DNA from: Myxococcales bacterium | Lineage (GTDB): Bacteria > Myxococcota_A > Polyangia > Nannocystales > Nannocystaceae | NCBI GenBank assembly: GCA_020633335.1 | Contig: JACKDU010000004.1 | Location: forward strand, 310,001-374,000 | Reading direction: 5' to 3' | DNA: 64,000 nucleotides | In this document: positions 42,606 through 51,168 of the stretch, one piece after another | Position numbering within the stretch: position 1 is the first letter of the stretch | Layout of the letters: each line of letters begins with the position of its first letter | The notes under the pieces: model-generated | Database searches by the model: none | Seen by the model: the letters and a program-made list of their open reading frames with translations, nothing else | Told to the model about the DNA's origin: nothing | Made by a program: the position numbers and the translations under genes

Positions 42606-43054
42606 CGGCGCGACTCCTGGATCCTCGGGCGCGCTCCGCCACGAGGCACAAGAAGGGGGCCTCCCGGGGGCCCTCTGCCGCCGCGGGAGAATCGATTGGA
42701 GACCATCTTGGATGCCGTCCCCCCCCCCTGGTCAACAGATTTAAATCCAACATACGTACGAAAACGAGAGTTCGTTGTCTCCAGGATCGACATATTGGCC
42801 ATAGTCGGTCGGCCGGCCATTGGCGTGCCGTCGCCCGCGTGTCGCCATGAGGCGATCGCGGCATGGAGCGCTGGCAACCTCGACGAAAGCTCCAAGTTGT
42901 GAGCAAACGCGGTGCCTCGTCGTCGCGTGGTGGGGGCAATCGCCGACGCATTGGCGGCTCCTGACGGCCGAATCCGCGCGCCGCGGCGCTCTTTCGCCGT
43001 ACCGGCCCTTGTGCAGTGCCCCATAGGTATGTTTTTCATAATCCGAGTTCGAGG
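42606..43054. other. Divergent intergenic region of the cassette and kinase
   Basis: About 450 bases between the cassette genes (minus) and the kinase gene (plus). It contains a C-run near 42720, then an AT-rich stretch (about 42738-42800) that is the most promoter-like part and would serve the minus-strand cassette. A TTTTTCATAATCC stretch lies at about 43030, in front of the kinase. The same DNA is at 60945-61403. No RNA or protein gene is seen. Confidence 0.5.
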
Positions 43055-43604
43055 AGGACGACCCTTGCCGACCCCCCCCGCCGCCTCCGACATGGACCGA
43101 CTTCGCGCCTCCAACGGGAGCCTCTCCGCCAGTGGCCGAGGCCGGCCCTGCGTCCGCGAGCTCGCCGGGCGAGCCTGCACCTGAACCCGAGCCCGAGCCG
43201 TCCCGACGACAGCTGACGCTGCTCCCGGGCGGAGCCGGCGAGCACACCGGCAAGGTCCTCGTCCGGCGCTACGAGCTCCTCGGCGAGCTGGGGCGCGGGG
43301 GCATGGCCTCGGTCTACGAGGCGCGCTTCCTGCCCTCGGAGCGGCGGCACGTCGCGGTGAAGATCCTGCGGCGGCGGCTCTCGCGGAAGCCGGAGAGCGC
43401 GCGGCGCTTCGCCCGAGAGTTCAAGATCCTCGACGCGCTCAGCCACCCCGGGCTGGTGGAGGTCCGGGACTTCGACCGCGACGAGGAGGGGCGGCTCTTC
43501 ATGGTGATGGAGCGTCTCGAGGGGCGGAGCCTCGACAAGATCGAGGGTCCGCTCGCGCCCGAGCGCGTGGTCGTGATCGGGCTCCAGCTCTGCGACGTGC
43601 TCGC
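43055..43604 (+). pseudogene. Ser/Thr kinase gene copy 1, 5' part (interrupted by IS21-A)
   Basis: This is the kinase N-terminus as in the copy at 61404: the Pro-rich leader, the glycine loop GRGGMASVYEA, VAVKIL with the ATP Lys, and up to GLQLCDVLA. The TTG start region has lost two bases in a C-run compared with the second copy, shifting the leader frame. At 43604 the coding sequence is cut by IS21-A. The CTCGC at 43600-43604 is repeated after the element at 50800. It is a dead gene. Confidence 0.9.
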
Positions 43605-44057
43605 TGCGGAAAACGGCCGATCGTGAACGCCCAGATCGCCGCATCGTGAACACGTAGATCGGCATCGTGAACGCCCGGATCGGGCTCCTCGAACGCCGAG
43701 ATCGGCCGAATGAACGGCCGGATCGGTGATCGTGAACACCGCGCCGCCCTTGCGTGCTACGCGCGCGGGCACGCGAGGGGGAGCGAGTGTGCCGAACCAC
43801 TCAGAACGCGGGGTTTGAGGCCGGTTTGTCCCACACTACGCGCGGGGTTTGAGGCGGAGATCCGGGCGGGGTGCCCAGAGCCCTTGCGGCTCACGTCCTG
43901 ATTTTTCAGAGAGGTCTCAAACGTCCTGAACTCCCGCGTGTCGGCAGCTCTGCGGACATCTGGCGAAGGAGGCGGGATCGGGCGGACACCGTCATGTGTG
44001 AAACCAAGAACAGAGTCCGCGGGACCACCCCGCATCCCGATCCCGCCAGGGGAGCCA

Positions 44058-44624
44058 GTGTACCTGTCGTCGGGCTACCCGGCGAGCGTCAAGGGCGGCA
44101 CGGTGATCGCCGCCGACGTCGGTGACCGCGAGGAGCACGAGAGGCGGCTCGCCTCGCCCGATCACTACCGGACGGAGTGCCGGATCTGCGGGCGGCCCAT
44201 GCACGCGCACGCGACTCGGCAGCGGACGCTCCCCGACGAGCCCCCGCTCGAGATCCGCCGCTACCGCTGCCCGGACTGCGGCGGCGTCGTCACGGTCCTG
44301 CCGGGCTACGTCGCCCGCCACCTCCACCAGAAGACGGAGACCGTCGAGGAGGCGCTCTCTGAGGCCCCGGAGCCGCCGCGTCGGGTCGCGCCGCGCACGA
44401 GGCGACGATGGCGGGAGCGGGCTCGGACCGCCGCGACGGTCGCGCTGCAGGTCCTGAGCGCGCTGCGGAGCCCAGCGCTGCTCGCCGTCGTCGCGCAGGT
44501 CGGCCTCGACGGGACCCGGGGCGCGCTCCTCGACGCCTTCCGGCCGCTCGCCGGTCCGCGCGGACCGCTCGCGACCCTGACGAACCTCCTAAACCTCGCG
44601 CTCCCGGGGCTGCGCGTGATGTGA
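44058..44624 (+). CDS. Transposon zinc-ribbon protein (DUF6431-like)
   Basis: A 188-aa protein. GTG 44058 is chosen for the AGGGGAGCC site just before it. One four-Cys zinc ribbon is visible: CRICGRPMHAHATRQRTLPD...IRRYRCPDCGGVVTVLPGYVARH. The rest is Ala/Arg-rich and helical. Such proteins sit in front of a DDE transposase and an AAA ATPase in three-gene transposons and probably help bind the ends; that role is inference. The family name is from memory of its Cys pattern. Confidence 0.65.
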   Translation: MYLSSGYPASVKGGTVIAADVGDREEHERRLASPDHYRTECRICGRPMHAHATRQRTLPDEPPLEIRRYRCPDCGGVVTVLPGYVARHLHQKTETVEEALSEAPEPPRRVAPRTRRRWRERARTAATVALQVLSALRSPALLAVVAQVGLDGTRGALLDAFRPLAGPRGPLATLTNLLNLALPGLRVM

Positions 44625-44708
44625 CCAAAGCGACATGTCGACTCGGGCCTGTCGAGCGCCGGACGATCCAACCATACCTGGCCGGCGGCATCGACTAGAG
44701 GTCGACCG

Positions 44709-46044
44709 ATGGACCCGAACAAACGACGAGAGATCGGGATCTGGCGGATGAACATCCTCGGACCGCTGGTCAGCGCGCGCCTCGAACACGGCGAGCGGCG
44801 GGCGCTCTTCGAGGAGGCGGCGGCGCGGACCTACATCGCCCCCAACGGCAAGCGAACGCGCCTGAGCTGGCGGACGATCGAGGGCTGGTACTACGCCTAC
44901 AAGGCCGAGGGGCTGGGCGGGCCACCTCCTCGCCCTGCGCCGCGAGAACCCGCGGCGGAGCATCCGGACGCTGATCAAGACGATGGTGCGCGCCAAGAAG
45001 GTCAAACCCGGAGGGCTGACGCGCTCGAGCGTCGCCCGTCTGCTCCGGGCGCAGGGCCTCTCGCAGCGGCCGCGCCTGCTCCCGGAGCGCGAGCGTCGGG
45101 CCTTCACGGTCGAGCTCCCGAACGACCTGTGGATGGGCGACGGCATGGAGGGGCCGCCGGTGATCGGCCACGACGGCAGGCTCCACAACAAGCCCCGGAT
45201 GCTCAGCCAGATCGACGTCGCCTCGCGCTTCGCGATCTACAGCGAGTTTTTCGTGAGTGAGGACGCGCCCCACCAGGAGATCGGCCTGCGGCGCGCCATC
45301 ACCAGCCACGGGATCCCGCGCGAGTACTACGTCGACGGCGGCGCCGCCTACATCGCCGGCTCGCTGAAGACGATCTGCGCCGAGCTCGGGATCCGTCTGC
45401 TCCACGCCGGGCCCGGGGACGCCGCGGCGAAAGGAGTGATCGAGCGCTGGCACCTGACCTGGCGGACAGAAGTCGGGTCTGAACTGCCAGACCGGCCGCT
45501 GCACATCGATCAGCTCAACGAGTATCACGTCGCGTGGGTCGCCTGCGAGTACAACCGTCGCCTCCATGGGACGACTGGGCAGGTGCCGCTCGAGCACTTC
45601 CTCGCTGGCGCCACCAACCTCCGGCCGGTGCCGCAGGGCCTCGACCTCGACGACGTCTTCCTCCACCGCGACGTCCGCAAGGTCCGCAACGACGGCACGG
45701 TCCGCTGGCGCGGCGGCTTCTACGAGGTCCCTGGCGAGTACGTCGGCGAGAAGGTCGAGCTGCGCTACCTGCCGCTCGATCGCGAGCGGCCGCCGCTGCT
45801 CTACGTCGACGGCGCCCGCGTCTGCGAGGCCACGCCGCTCGATCGCCTCGCCAACAACAAGCGGCCTCGTCGCGAGCTCCCGCGGCCCGAGCCGGCGCCG
45901 CTGCGCACCCTCAAGGGCCCGCTCGACTACATCCACGACGAGTACCAGGCCCTCCTGCGCGCCTACGGCGAGGACCTCGAGCTCGACGAACTCGACGAAC
46001 TCGACGACCTCGACGACCTCGATGCTCAGGAGGACAGGTCATGA
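44709..46044 (+). pseudogene. DDE (rve-type) transposase with a frameshift/deletion near its 5' end
   Basis: The first frame (from ATG 44709: MDPNKRREIGIWRMNILGPL, then SWRTIEGWYYAYKAEGLGG) is a transposase helix-turn-helix. After about 44917 the likeness moves to another frame, HLLALRRENPRRSIRTLIKTM, and continues through the catalytic core: LWMGDGMEG (Asp), YVDGGAAYIAG (Asp) and AAAKGVIERWH (Glu), then CEYNRRLHGTTGQVPLEHF and a repeated Glu-Leu-Asp tail. About 15-20 family residues are missing at the junction. So either the protein is made in two parts from GTG/ATG near 44983 or the gene is dead. It overlaps the ATPase start (ATGA at 46041). Confidence 0.8.
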
Positions 46045-46916
46045 GCTGGCGCGACCGCTTCGGCATGAAGGCGCTGCCGCTGCCGCGAGGCGCCGCCGGC
46101 GAGAGCTTCTTCGACGGCGACCCGCACTACGAGCGCCTCGCGCGGGCCTTCGCCTGGCTCGCGGCGGAGCCCGGGATCGGCGTCGTCACGGGCGAGCCCG
46201 GCGTCGGCAAGACGGCGGCGATGCGTCACCTGTGTCGCTCGCTCCCGGCGAGCGAACACCGCGTCGTCTACCTCTGCGACTGCGCCGTCAAGCCGCTCGA
46301 TCTCTACCGCATGCTCGCCGCCGAACTCGGCCTGAGGCCGAGCCCGCGCGCCCAGATCGTCAGCGACATCAAGGCCGCGCTGGTCTCCCTCGTCGATGAG
46401 CACGACGTCGTCCCGATCGTCATCCTCGACGAGGCCCAGGGGCTCCGCGACGACCTCCTGCACGAGCTCTACGGCCTGTGCAGCCTCGACCTCGACGGCC
46501 GCGACTACCTCACGATGTGGCTCGTCGGCCATCCTCGCCTCGCCCGCCGGCTCCGCCTCGAGCAGCACTCCGCGCTGGCGCAGCGCGTCCTCGTCCACGC
46601 GCCGCTGGTCGCCAAGACGGATCCCGCGCTCCTCGACGCGATGCTCGATCACGGGCTCACGGCCGCGGGGGCGCCCGCCGGCCTCGTCACCGCGGAGGCG
46701 CGGCTGCTCCTCCATCGCGCCTGTCGCGGCCTGCCGCGGCTCGCCAGCCAGCTCCTCCGCCTCGCGCTGCTCCTCGCCGATGAGCAGGAGCTGCCGGCGA
46801 TCGATGGCTCGGTCATGAGCTCTGCGAGCGCGCTGCTGCACCTCGAGACCCCAAGCCCGCCCCGCGTCGCGCCCGCGAAGCCCCGCTTTGATCGTGGGAC
46901 AAAACCCCGCAAATAG
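46041..46916 (+). CDS. ExeA/TniB-like AAA ATPase of the transposon
   Basis: A 291-aa AAA ATPase. Walker A GEPGVGKTAAMRH near residue 55, Walker B VVPIVILDEAQGL near 130, sensor WLVGHPRLARRL, and the C-terminal helical bundle ACRGLPRLASQLLRLAL. It resembles the ExeA/TniB/MuB class that chooses targets for DDE transposases. It overlaps the transposase by four bases; the last codons lie in the right transposon end. Intact. Confidence 0.9.
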   Translation: MSWRDRFGMKALPLPRGAAGESFFDGDPHYERLARAFAWLAAEPGIGVVTGEPGVGKTAAMRHLCRSLPASEHRVVYLCDCAVKPLDLYRMLAAELGLRPSPRAQIVSDIKAALVSLVDEHDVVPIVILDEAQGLRDDLLHELYGLCSLDLDGRDYLTMWLVGHPRLARRLRLEQHSALAQRVLVHAPLVAKTDPALLDAMLDHGLTAAGAPAGLVTAEARLLLHRACRGLPRLASQLLRLALLLADEQELPAIDGSVMSSASALLHLETPSPPRVAPAKPRFDRGTKPRK

Positions 46917-46991
46917 CGCGAACCGACACAGCGAGGTCGACGCTGAACCACCGGCCGTCTCGCGGGGAGACGAGATGGTGCGGAAAACGGC

Positions 46992-47090
46992 CCATCGTGA
47001 TCGCCCAGATCGGTCCATCGTGATCGCCCAGATCGGCATCGTGATCGCCCAGATCGGCATCGTGATCGCCCAGATCGGCCATCGTGATCA
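46992..47090. repeat. Tandem end repeats of IS21-B
   Basis: Four to five close copies of CATCGTGATCGCCCAGATCGG stand in a row at the left end. Inverted copies are found at the right ends (48311-48358 and 50752-50799), and diverged ones at the IS21-A left end (43612-43735). These are the multiple transposase-binding sites expected at IS21 ends. Confidence 0.88.
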
Positions 47091-47180
47091 CGGGCGAGCC
47101 CCTGCGTGATACGCGCGTTTTCACGCGAGGGGGGCGAAGGTCAACGACGCTGAACACCGGCCGTCTCGCGGGGAGACGAG

Positions 47181-47459
47181 ATGGCGACTCAGCGACTGAC
47201 CATGCGAAACATCCGAGAGATCCTGCGCCAGAAGCTGGTGCTCCACCGCACCAACCGCGACATCGCCACGAGCGTCGGTCGCAGCCCGGCCACCGTCAGC
47301 AACATCGTCGTCGTCGTCCGCGCCCGCTCCTACCGGAACGTGAAGTCGATCCTGGAGAAGGGCCTCGACCGCGTACCGCTCCCCGATCTGCCTGATGAAC
47401 CTCAGCCCCACCAACAAGAGGTCCACGAGAACATCCGTGGCCCCCGCTACTGGAACTGA
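47181..47459 (+). pseudogene. istA of IS21-B with large in-frame deletion
   Basis: The 92-aa product joins the helix-turn-helix N-terminus of IstA (TMRNIREILRQKLVLHRTNRDIATS) directly to its last about 45 residues (VVVRARSYRNVKSILEKGLD). The entire DDE core is lost. It remains open, so a small DNA-binding protein could still be made from IS21-B. Its ends match the full istA at 48362. Confidence 0.88.
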
Positions 47460-47481
47460 CCGAAAGGACACAAACGAAGTG

Positions 47482-48198
47482 ATGAACCATCAGACCGTCG
47501 ACAAGCTCAAGGAGCTGAAGCTCCAGGGGCTCCTCACCGCGTGGCTCGACCAGCAGTCGAAGCCCGACTTCGCCGGCCTCGGCTTCGACGAGCGCCTCGG
47601 CCTCCTCATCGACGCCGAGTGGCTGGCCCGGACGAACGCCCGCCTCCAGCGCAACCTCCGCGAGGCCCACCTCCGCCTCGGCAGCGCTTGCCTCGAGGAC
47701 CTCGACTACGCCGACGAGCGGGCGATCGACAAGGCGCTGATCCGTCAGCTCGCCACCTGCACCTGGGTGCTGCAGCGCCAGAACATCGCGATCTCCGGGG
47801 CGACCGGGGCGGGCAAGACCTTCCTCGGGTGCGCCTTCGGCCAGCACGCGCTGCGGCGGCGCTTCAAGGTGATCTACCACCGGACCTCGCGGCTCTTCGA
47901 CGAGCTCGCGCTCGCCCGCGCCGACGGCACCTACGCCAAGGCGCTCGCCCGCCTCGCCCGCTTCGACGTCCTGATCCTCGACGACTGGTGCGCGACGCCG
48001 CTGACCGCAGCCGAACGAAAGGACATGTCCGAGATCATGGAGGACCGCTACGGCGAGCGCTCGACGATCGTGATCAGCCAGCGCCCCTCGGAGCTCTGGC
48101 ACGCGCAGATCGGCGACCCGACGATCGCCGATGCGATCTGCGATCGGATGCTCTCGAGCTGCCACCGAATCATGCTAGAAGGACCCTCACGACGGTAG
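47482..48198 (+). CDS. istB: IstB helper ATPase of IS21-B
   Basis: A 238-aa IS21 helper ATPase. N-terminal TVDKLKELKLQGLLTAWLDQ, GLLIDAEWLARTNARLQRNL, Walker A SGATGAGKTFLGC, Walker B DVLILDDWCATPL, and the DRYGERSTIVISQRP sensor block. It assists IstA in target choice. Nearly identical to the istB at 49935. ATG 47482 matches the family start. Confidence 0.93.
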   Translation: MNHQTVDKLKELKLQGLLTAWLDQQSKPDFAGLGFDERLGLLIDAEWLARTNARLQRNLREAHLRLGSACLEDLDYADERAIDKALIRQLATCTWVLQRQNIAISGATGAGKTFLGCAFGQHALRRRFKVIYHRTSRLFDELALARADGTYAKALARLARFDVLILDDWCATPLTAAERKDMSEIMEDRYGERSTIVISQRPSELWHAQIGDPTIADAICDRMLSSCHRIMLEGPSRR

Positions 48199-48361
48199 GA
48201 GGTGGTCGACTCCCGGACCTGATCAAACAGTAAGCGTCGCTTCGCTCCGATCTCCGGCGTCGAGCAACCTCGCGCACCTCACGCGCGTCGCTCCGCTCCG
48301 AGCCTCCGGGAGTGATCACGATGGCCGATCTGGGCGATCACGATGGCCGAAATACGCAGAG

Positions 48362-49912
48362 ATGGCGACTCAGCGACTGACCATGCGAAAAATCCGCGAG
48401 ATTCTGCGCCAGAAGCTGGCGCTGCACCGAAGTCACCGCGACGTGGCGACGAGCCTCGATGTCGGCCTCGGGACGATCACGAAGGTCGTCGGCGAGGCCA
48501 GGCGGCTGGGGCTGACGCTCGAAGCCGTCCAGGAGATGAGCGACGAGGCGCTCGAGGAGGCCTTCTACGGCGCGTCAGCGGCCGCTCCTTCGGCGCGACC
48601 GCAGCCCGACCTCCCGGCGATCCACGTCGAACGTCGGCGCCCTGGCGTGACGCTGGCGCTCCTCCACGAGGAGTACCTCGCCGCGCACCCGAACGGCTAC
48701 CGCTACACCCAGTTCTGCGAGCTCTACCGTCAGTGGCTGAAGAAGAGGCAGCTGACAATGCGGATCGACCACGTCGCCGGCGACAAGGCCTTCGTCGACT
48801 ACTCCGGCGACCGGCTCCGCATCGTCGATCGGGAGACCGGCGAGAGCCGGCCGGTCGAGCTCTTCGTCGGTGTCCTCGGGGCCTCGAACTACACCTTCGT
48901 CGACGTGACGATGAGCCAGAACGGAGCCGACTTCATCGCCGCCCACGTCCGCATGCTGGACTACTTCGGTGGCGTGCCGAGGGCGCTGGTCCCCGATCAG
49001 CTGAAGGCGGCGGTGACGAGATCGTGCTGGTACGACCCGAAGATCCAGCGGACCTACGAGACGATGGCCGAGCACTACGGCACCGCGGTGATGCCGGCGC
49101 GGCCGAGGAGACCGCGCGACAAGGCGAAGGCCGAGGTAGCCGTGCAGATCGCCCAGCGCTGGATCCTCGCCCGCCTGCGCGACGAGACCTTCGACTCGCT
49201 CGACGAGCTCCGGGCGCGCGTCGCCGACCTCGGTGACGACCTCAACAACCGGCCGATGAAGAAGCTCGGCGGCGTCACCCGGCGCCAGCTCTTCGAGCGG
49301 ATCGAGCGGGCCCAGCTCCAGCCCTTGCCGCGCGAGCGCTTCACCTACTGCGAGTGGAAGACCTGCCGCGTCAACATCGACTATCACGTCGAGGTCGACG
49401 CTCACTTCTACTCGGTCCCCCACGAGCTGGTAGGCGAGCTCGTCGAGGCGAGGAGCACGACGTCGACTGTCGAGATCTTGCATCGCGGCAAGCGCGTCGC
49501 CTCCTACGCCCGCAGCTACGATCGTGGGAAGCACACGACGACACGCGAGCACATGCCGCTCGCGCACCAGAAGCACGTCGAGTGGACGCCGAGCCGGATC
49601 ATCGAGTGGGCCCGCCAGACCGGCTCGAAGACTGCAGAGCTCGCCGAGGCGATCATGAAGGAGCGACGCCACCCCGAGCAGGGCTACCGCTCGTGCCTCG
49701 GCCTCCTGCGCCTCGGCAAGACCTACGGCGCCGACCGCCTCGAGGCCGCGTGCGCCCGCGCCGTCGTCGTCCGCGCCCGCTCCTACCGGAACGTGAAGTC
49801 GATCCTGGAGAAGGGCCTCGACCGCGTGCCGCTCCCCGATCTCTCTGATGAACCTCAGCCCCACCAAGACGAGGCCCACGAGAACATCCGCGGCCCTCGC
49901 TACTACAACTGA
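48362..49912 (+). CDS. istA: IstA transposase of IS21-A
   Basis: A full 516-aa IS21 transposase. It has a helix-turn-helix (LRQKLALHRSHRDVATSLDV), the rve/DDE core with DKAFVDYSGD (Asp), LVPDQLKAAV (Asp) and RDKAKAEVAVQ (Glu), a C-terminal DNA-binding part with VEVDAHFYSVPHELVGELVE, and the end KSILEKGLDRVPL. IS21-B sits directly before its start codon, so any promoter must now lie in the IS21-B right end or be read-through from it. It is followed 22 bases later by istB. Confidence 0.95.
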   Translation: MATQRLTMRKIREILRQKLALHRSHRDVATSLDVGLGTITKVVGEARRLGLTLEAVQEMSDEALEEAFYGASAAAPSARPQPDLPAIHVERRRPGVTLALLHEEYLAAHPNGYRYTQFCELYRQWLKKRQLTMRIDHVAGDKAFVDYSGDRLRIVDRETGESRPVELFVGVLGASNYTFVDVTMSQNGADFIAAHVRMLDYFGGVPRALVPDQLKAAVTRSCWYDPKIQRTYETMAEHYGTAVMPARPRRPRDKAKAEVAVQIAQRWILARLRDETFDSLDELRARVADLGDDLNNRPMKKLGGVTRRQLFERIERAQLQPLPRERFTYCEWKTCRVNIDYHVEVDAHFYSVPHELVGELVEARSTTSTVEILHRGKRVASYARSYDRGKHTTTREHMPLAHQKHVEWTPSRIIEWARQTGSKTAELAEAIMKERRHPEQGYRSCLGLLRLGKTYGADRLEAACARAVVVRARSYRNVKSILEKGLDRVPLPDLSDEPQPHQDEAHENIRGPRYYN

Positions 49913-49934
49913 CCGAAAGGACATGGATGACATG

Positions 49935-50672
49935 ATGAACCAAGCGACCGTCGACAAGCTCAAGGAGCTGAAGCTCCAGGGGCTCCTGAGCGCATGGATC
50001 GAACAGCAGTCGAAGCCCGACTTCGCCGGCCTCGGCTTCGACGAGCGCCTCGGCCTCCTCATCGACGCCGAGTGGCTGGCCCGGATGAACGCCCGCCTCC
50101 AGCGCAACCTCCGCGAGGCCCACCTCCGCCTCGGCAGCGCTTGCCTCGAGGACCTCGACTACGCCGACGAGCGGGCGATCGACAAGGCGCTGATCCGTCA
50201 GCTCGCCACCTGCACCTGGGTGCTGCAGCGCCAGAACATCGCGATCTCCGGGGCGACCGGCGCCGGCAAGACCTTCCTCGGGTGCGCCCTCGGCCAGCAC
50301 GCGCTGCGGCGGCGCTACAAGGTGATCTACCACCGGACCTCGCGGCTCTTCGACGAGCTCGCGCTCGCCCGCGCCGACGGCACCTACGCCAAGGCGCTCG
50401 CCCGCCTCGCCCGCTTCGACGTCCTGATCCTCGACGACTGGTGCGCGACGCCGCTGACCGCAGCCGAACGAAAGGACATGTCCGAGATCATGGAGGACCG
50501 CTACGGCGAGCGCTCGACGATCGTGATCAGTCAGCGCCCCTGGGAGCTCTGGCATGCGCAGATCGGCGATCCGACAATCGCCGACGCGATCTGCGATCGG
50601 ATGCTCTCGGGCTGCCACCGAATCGTGCTAAAGGGACCCTCACGGCGGAAGGAGGTCGACTCCCGGACCTGA
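49935..50672 (+). CDS. istB: IstB helper ATPase of IS21-A
   Basis: A 245-aa helper ATPase, with Walker A SGATGAGKTFLGC and Walker B DVLILDDWCATPL. It differs from the copy at 47482 by a few residues and a slightly different tail (LSGCHRIVLKGPSRRKEVDSRT). ATG 49935 fits the family; an ATG one codon earlier is equivalent. With the intact istA it makes IS21-A potentially active. Confidence 0.94.
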   Translation: MNQATVDKLKELKLQGLLSAWIEQQSKPDFAGLGFDERLGLLIDAEWLARMNARLQRNLREAHLRLGSACLEDLDYADERAIDKALIRQLATCTWVLQRQNIAISGATGAGKTFLGCALGQHALRRRYKVIYHRTSRLFDELALARADGTYAKALARLARFDVLILDDWCATPLTAAERKDMSEIMEDRYGERSTIVISQRPWELWHAQIGDPTIADAICDRMLSGCHRIVLKGPSRRKEVDSRT

Positions 50673-50799
50673 CTAGACTGTAAGCGTCGCTTCGCTCCGA
50701 TCCCGACTGGGCCGACCGTCCCGCACGCGTCGCTCCGCTCCGGCCTGCCGGAGTGATCACGATGGCCGATCTGGGCGATCACGATGACCGAAATCCGCA

Positions 50800-51148
50800 C
50801 TCGCGGCGCTGCACGAGACCGGCGTGATCCACCGCGACTTGAAGCCGTCGAACGTCGGCGGGCCAACAAGCTCGACGGCGATCGCCAGCACCTCTGCCGG
50901 GCGCGAGCGGTTCTGGATGAGGTGCTGGTCCGCGGGGATCTGGAAGCGAAGCATCGGACGGGGCTCGAGAGCCGGCGGGCGACGCTCGCGGCGATCGAGT
51001 GTTCGGGGCCGACGCCCCGGAGGAGTGGTGCGGCCGCGCGTCCCCGAGGCGAGGCGGAAGTCGCCGAGATTCCGGTCCTTGGGGTAGATCGCGGGGCTGC
51101 GGAGGTGCAGATGGTGGTCGTCGATCTCCGCCCCGACACCGACTCGCA
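50800..51148 (+). pseudogene. Fused remnant: kinase copy 1 plus kinase-linked protein copy 1
   Basis: After the CTCGC duplication the DNA continues the kinase (CTGCACGAGACC...AACGTC, catalytic HRDLKPSN region) to 50856. It then jumps to the downstream gene's sequence (GGCGGGCCAACAAG...), matching 63197-63488. Compared with the intact copy, 61998-63196 (about 1.2 kb) is deleted. Similarity ends at 51148. Nothing intact can be made. Confidence 0.88.
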
Positions 51149-51168
51149 AAACGCGCTGATCGGACGAG

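Larger units (their letters stand above)
41436..43604. repeat. Long direct repeat, copy 1 left part
   Basis: This segment, holding the three cassette genes, the spacer and the start of the kinase gene, is nearly identical to 59775-61945. Only scattered substitutions and a few indels are seen, mostly at the two ends. It resumes across the IS21-A insertion at 50800-51148, where it matches the kinase and the kinase-linked membrane-protein gene (61941-63488) with a deletion of about 1.2 kb. Confidence 0.93.
43788..46930 (+). mobile_element. Three-gene DDE/AAA transposon (3143 bp) nested in IS21-A
   Basis: Bounded by TGTGCCGAACC at 43788 and the related CGAACCGACACA ending at 46930. The 5-bp target duplication GCGAG stands on both sides (43783-43787 and 46931-46935). 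Each end has subterminal GCGGGGTTT and GTCCCAC motifs (the left end has GCGGGGTTTGAGG twice). The cargo is a zinc-ribbon protein, a DDE transposase with a frameshift and an ExeA-like ATPase, a set-up like Mu/Tn7-type transposons with an ATPase target selector. Confidence 0.85.
46979..48358 (+). mobile_element. IS21-B, nested at the istA start of IS21-A
   Basis: It begins TGCGGAAAACGGCCC at 46979 and ends ...GGCCGAAATACGCA at 48358. The 7-bp duplication GAGATGG flanks it (46972-46978, 48359-48365). This duplication contains the istA ATG of IS21-A, so the host gene's start codon was kept. At 1380 bp it is short because istA has an internal deletion; istB is intact. Confidence 0.92.
43605..50799 (+). 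mobile_element. IS21-A, carrying two nested elements
   Basis: The outer IS21-family element. Left end TGCGGAAAACGGCC at 43605, right end ...CCGAAATCCGCA at 50799, so ends are TG...CA with inverted terminal sequence and multiple internal repeats of the ATCGTGATCGCCCAGATCGG type. The target duplication CTCGC flanks it (43600-43604, 50800-50804). The uninterrupted kinase copy reads GTGCTCGCGGCGCTG at this point, confirming it. Without its nested elements IS21-A is about 2.66 kb and codes for intact istA and istB (48362-50672). Confidence 0.9.

Noticed and set aside
41775..42902. Plus-strand frame of 375 codons over the cassette genes (also at 60114)
   Set aside because: Present in both copies only because the DNA is duplicated; the minus-strand A, B and C proteins have coherent strand patterns and paralogy.
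46992..47090. Possible CRISPR or iteron array
   Set aside because: The repeats have no spacers and sit at IS21 ends in both orientations, as transposase-binding sites do.
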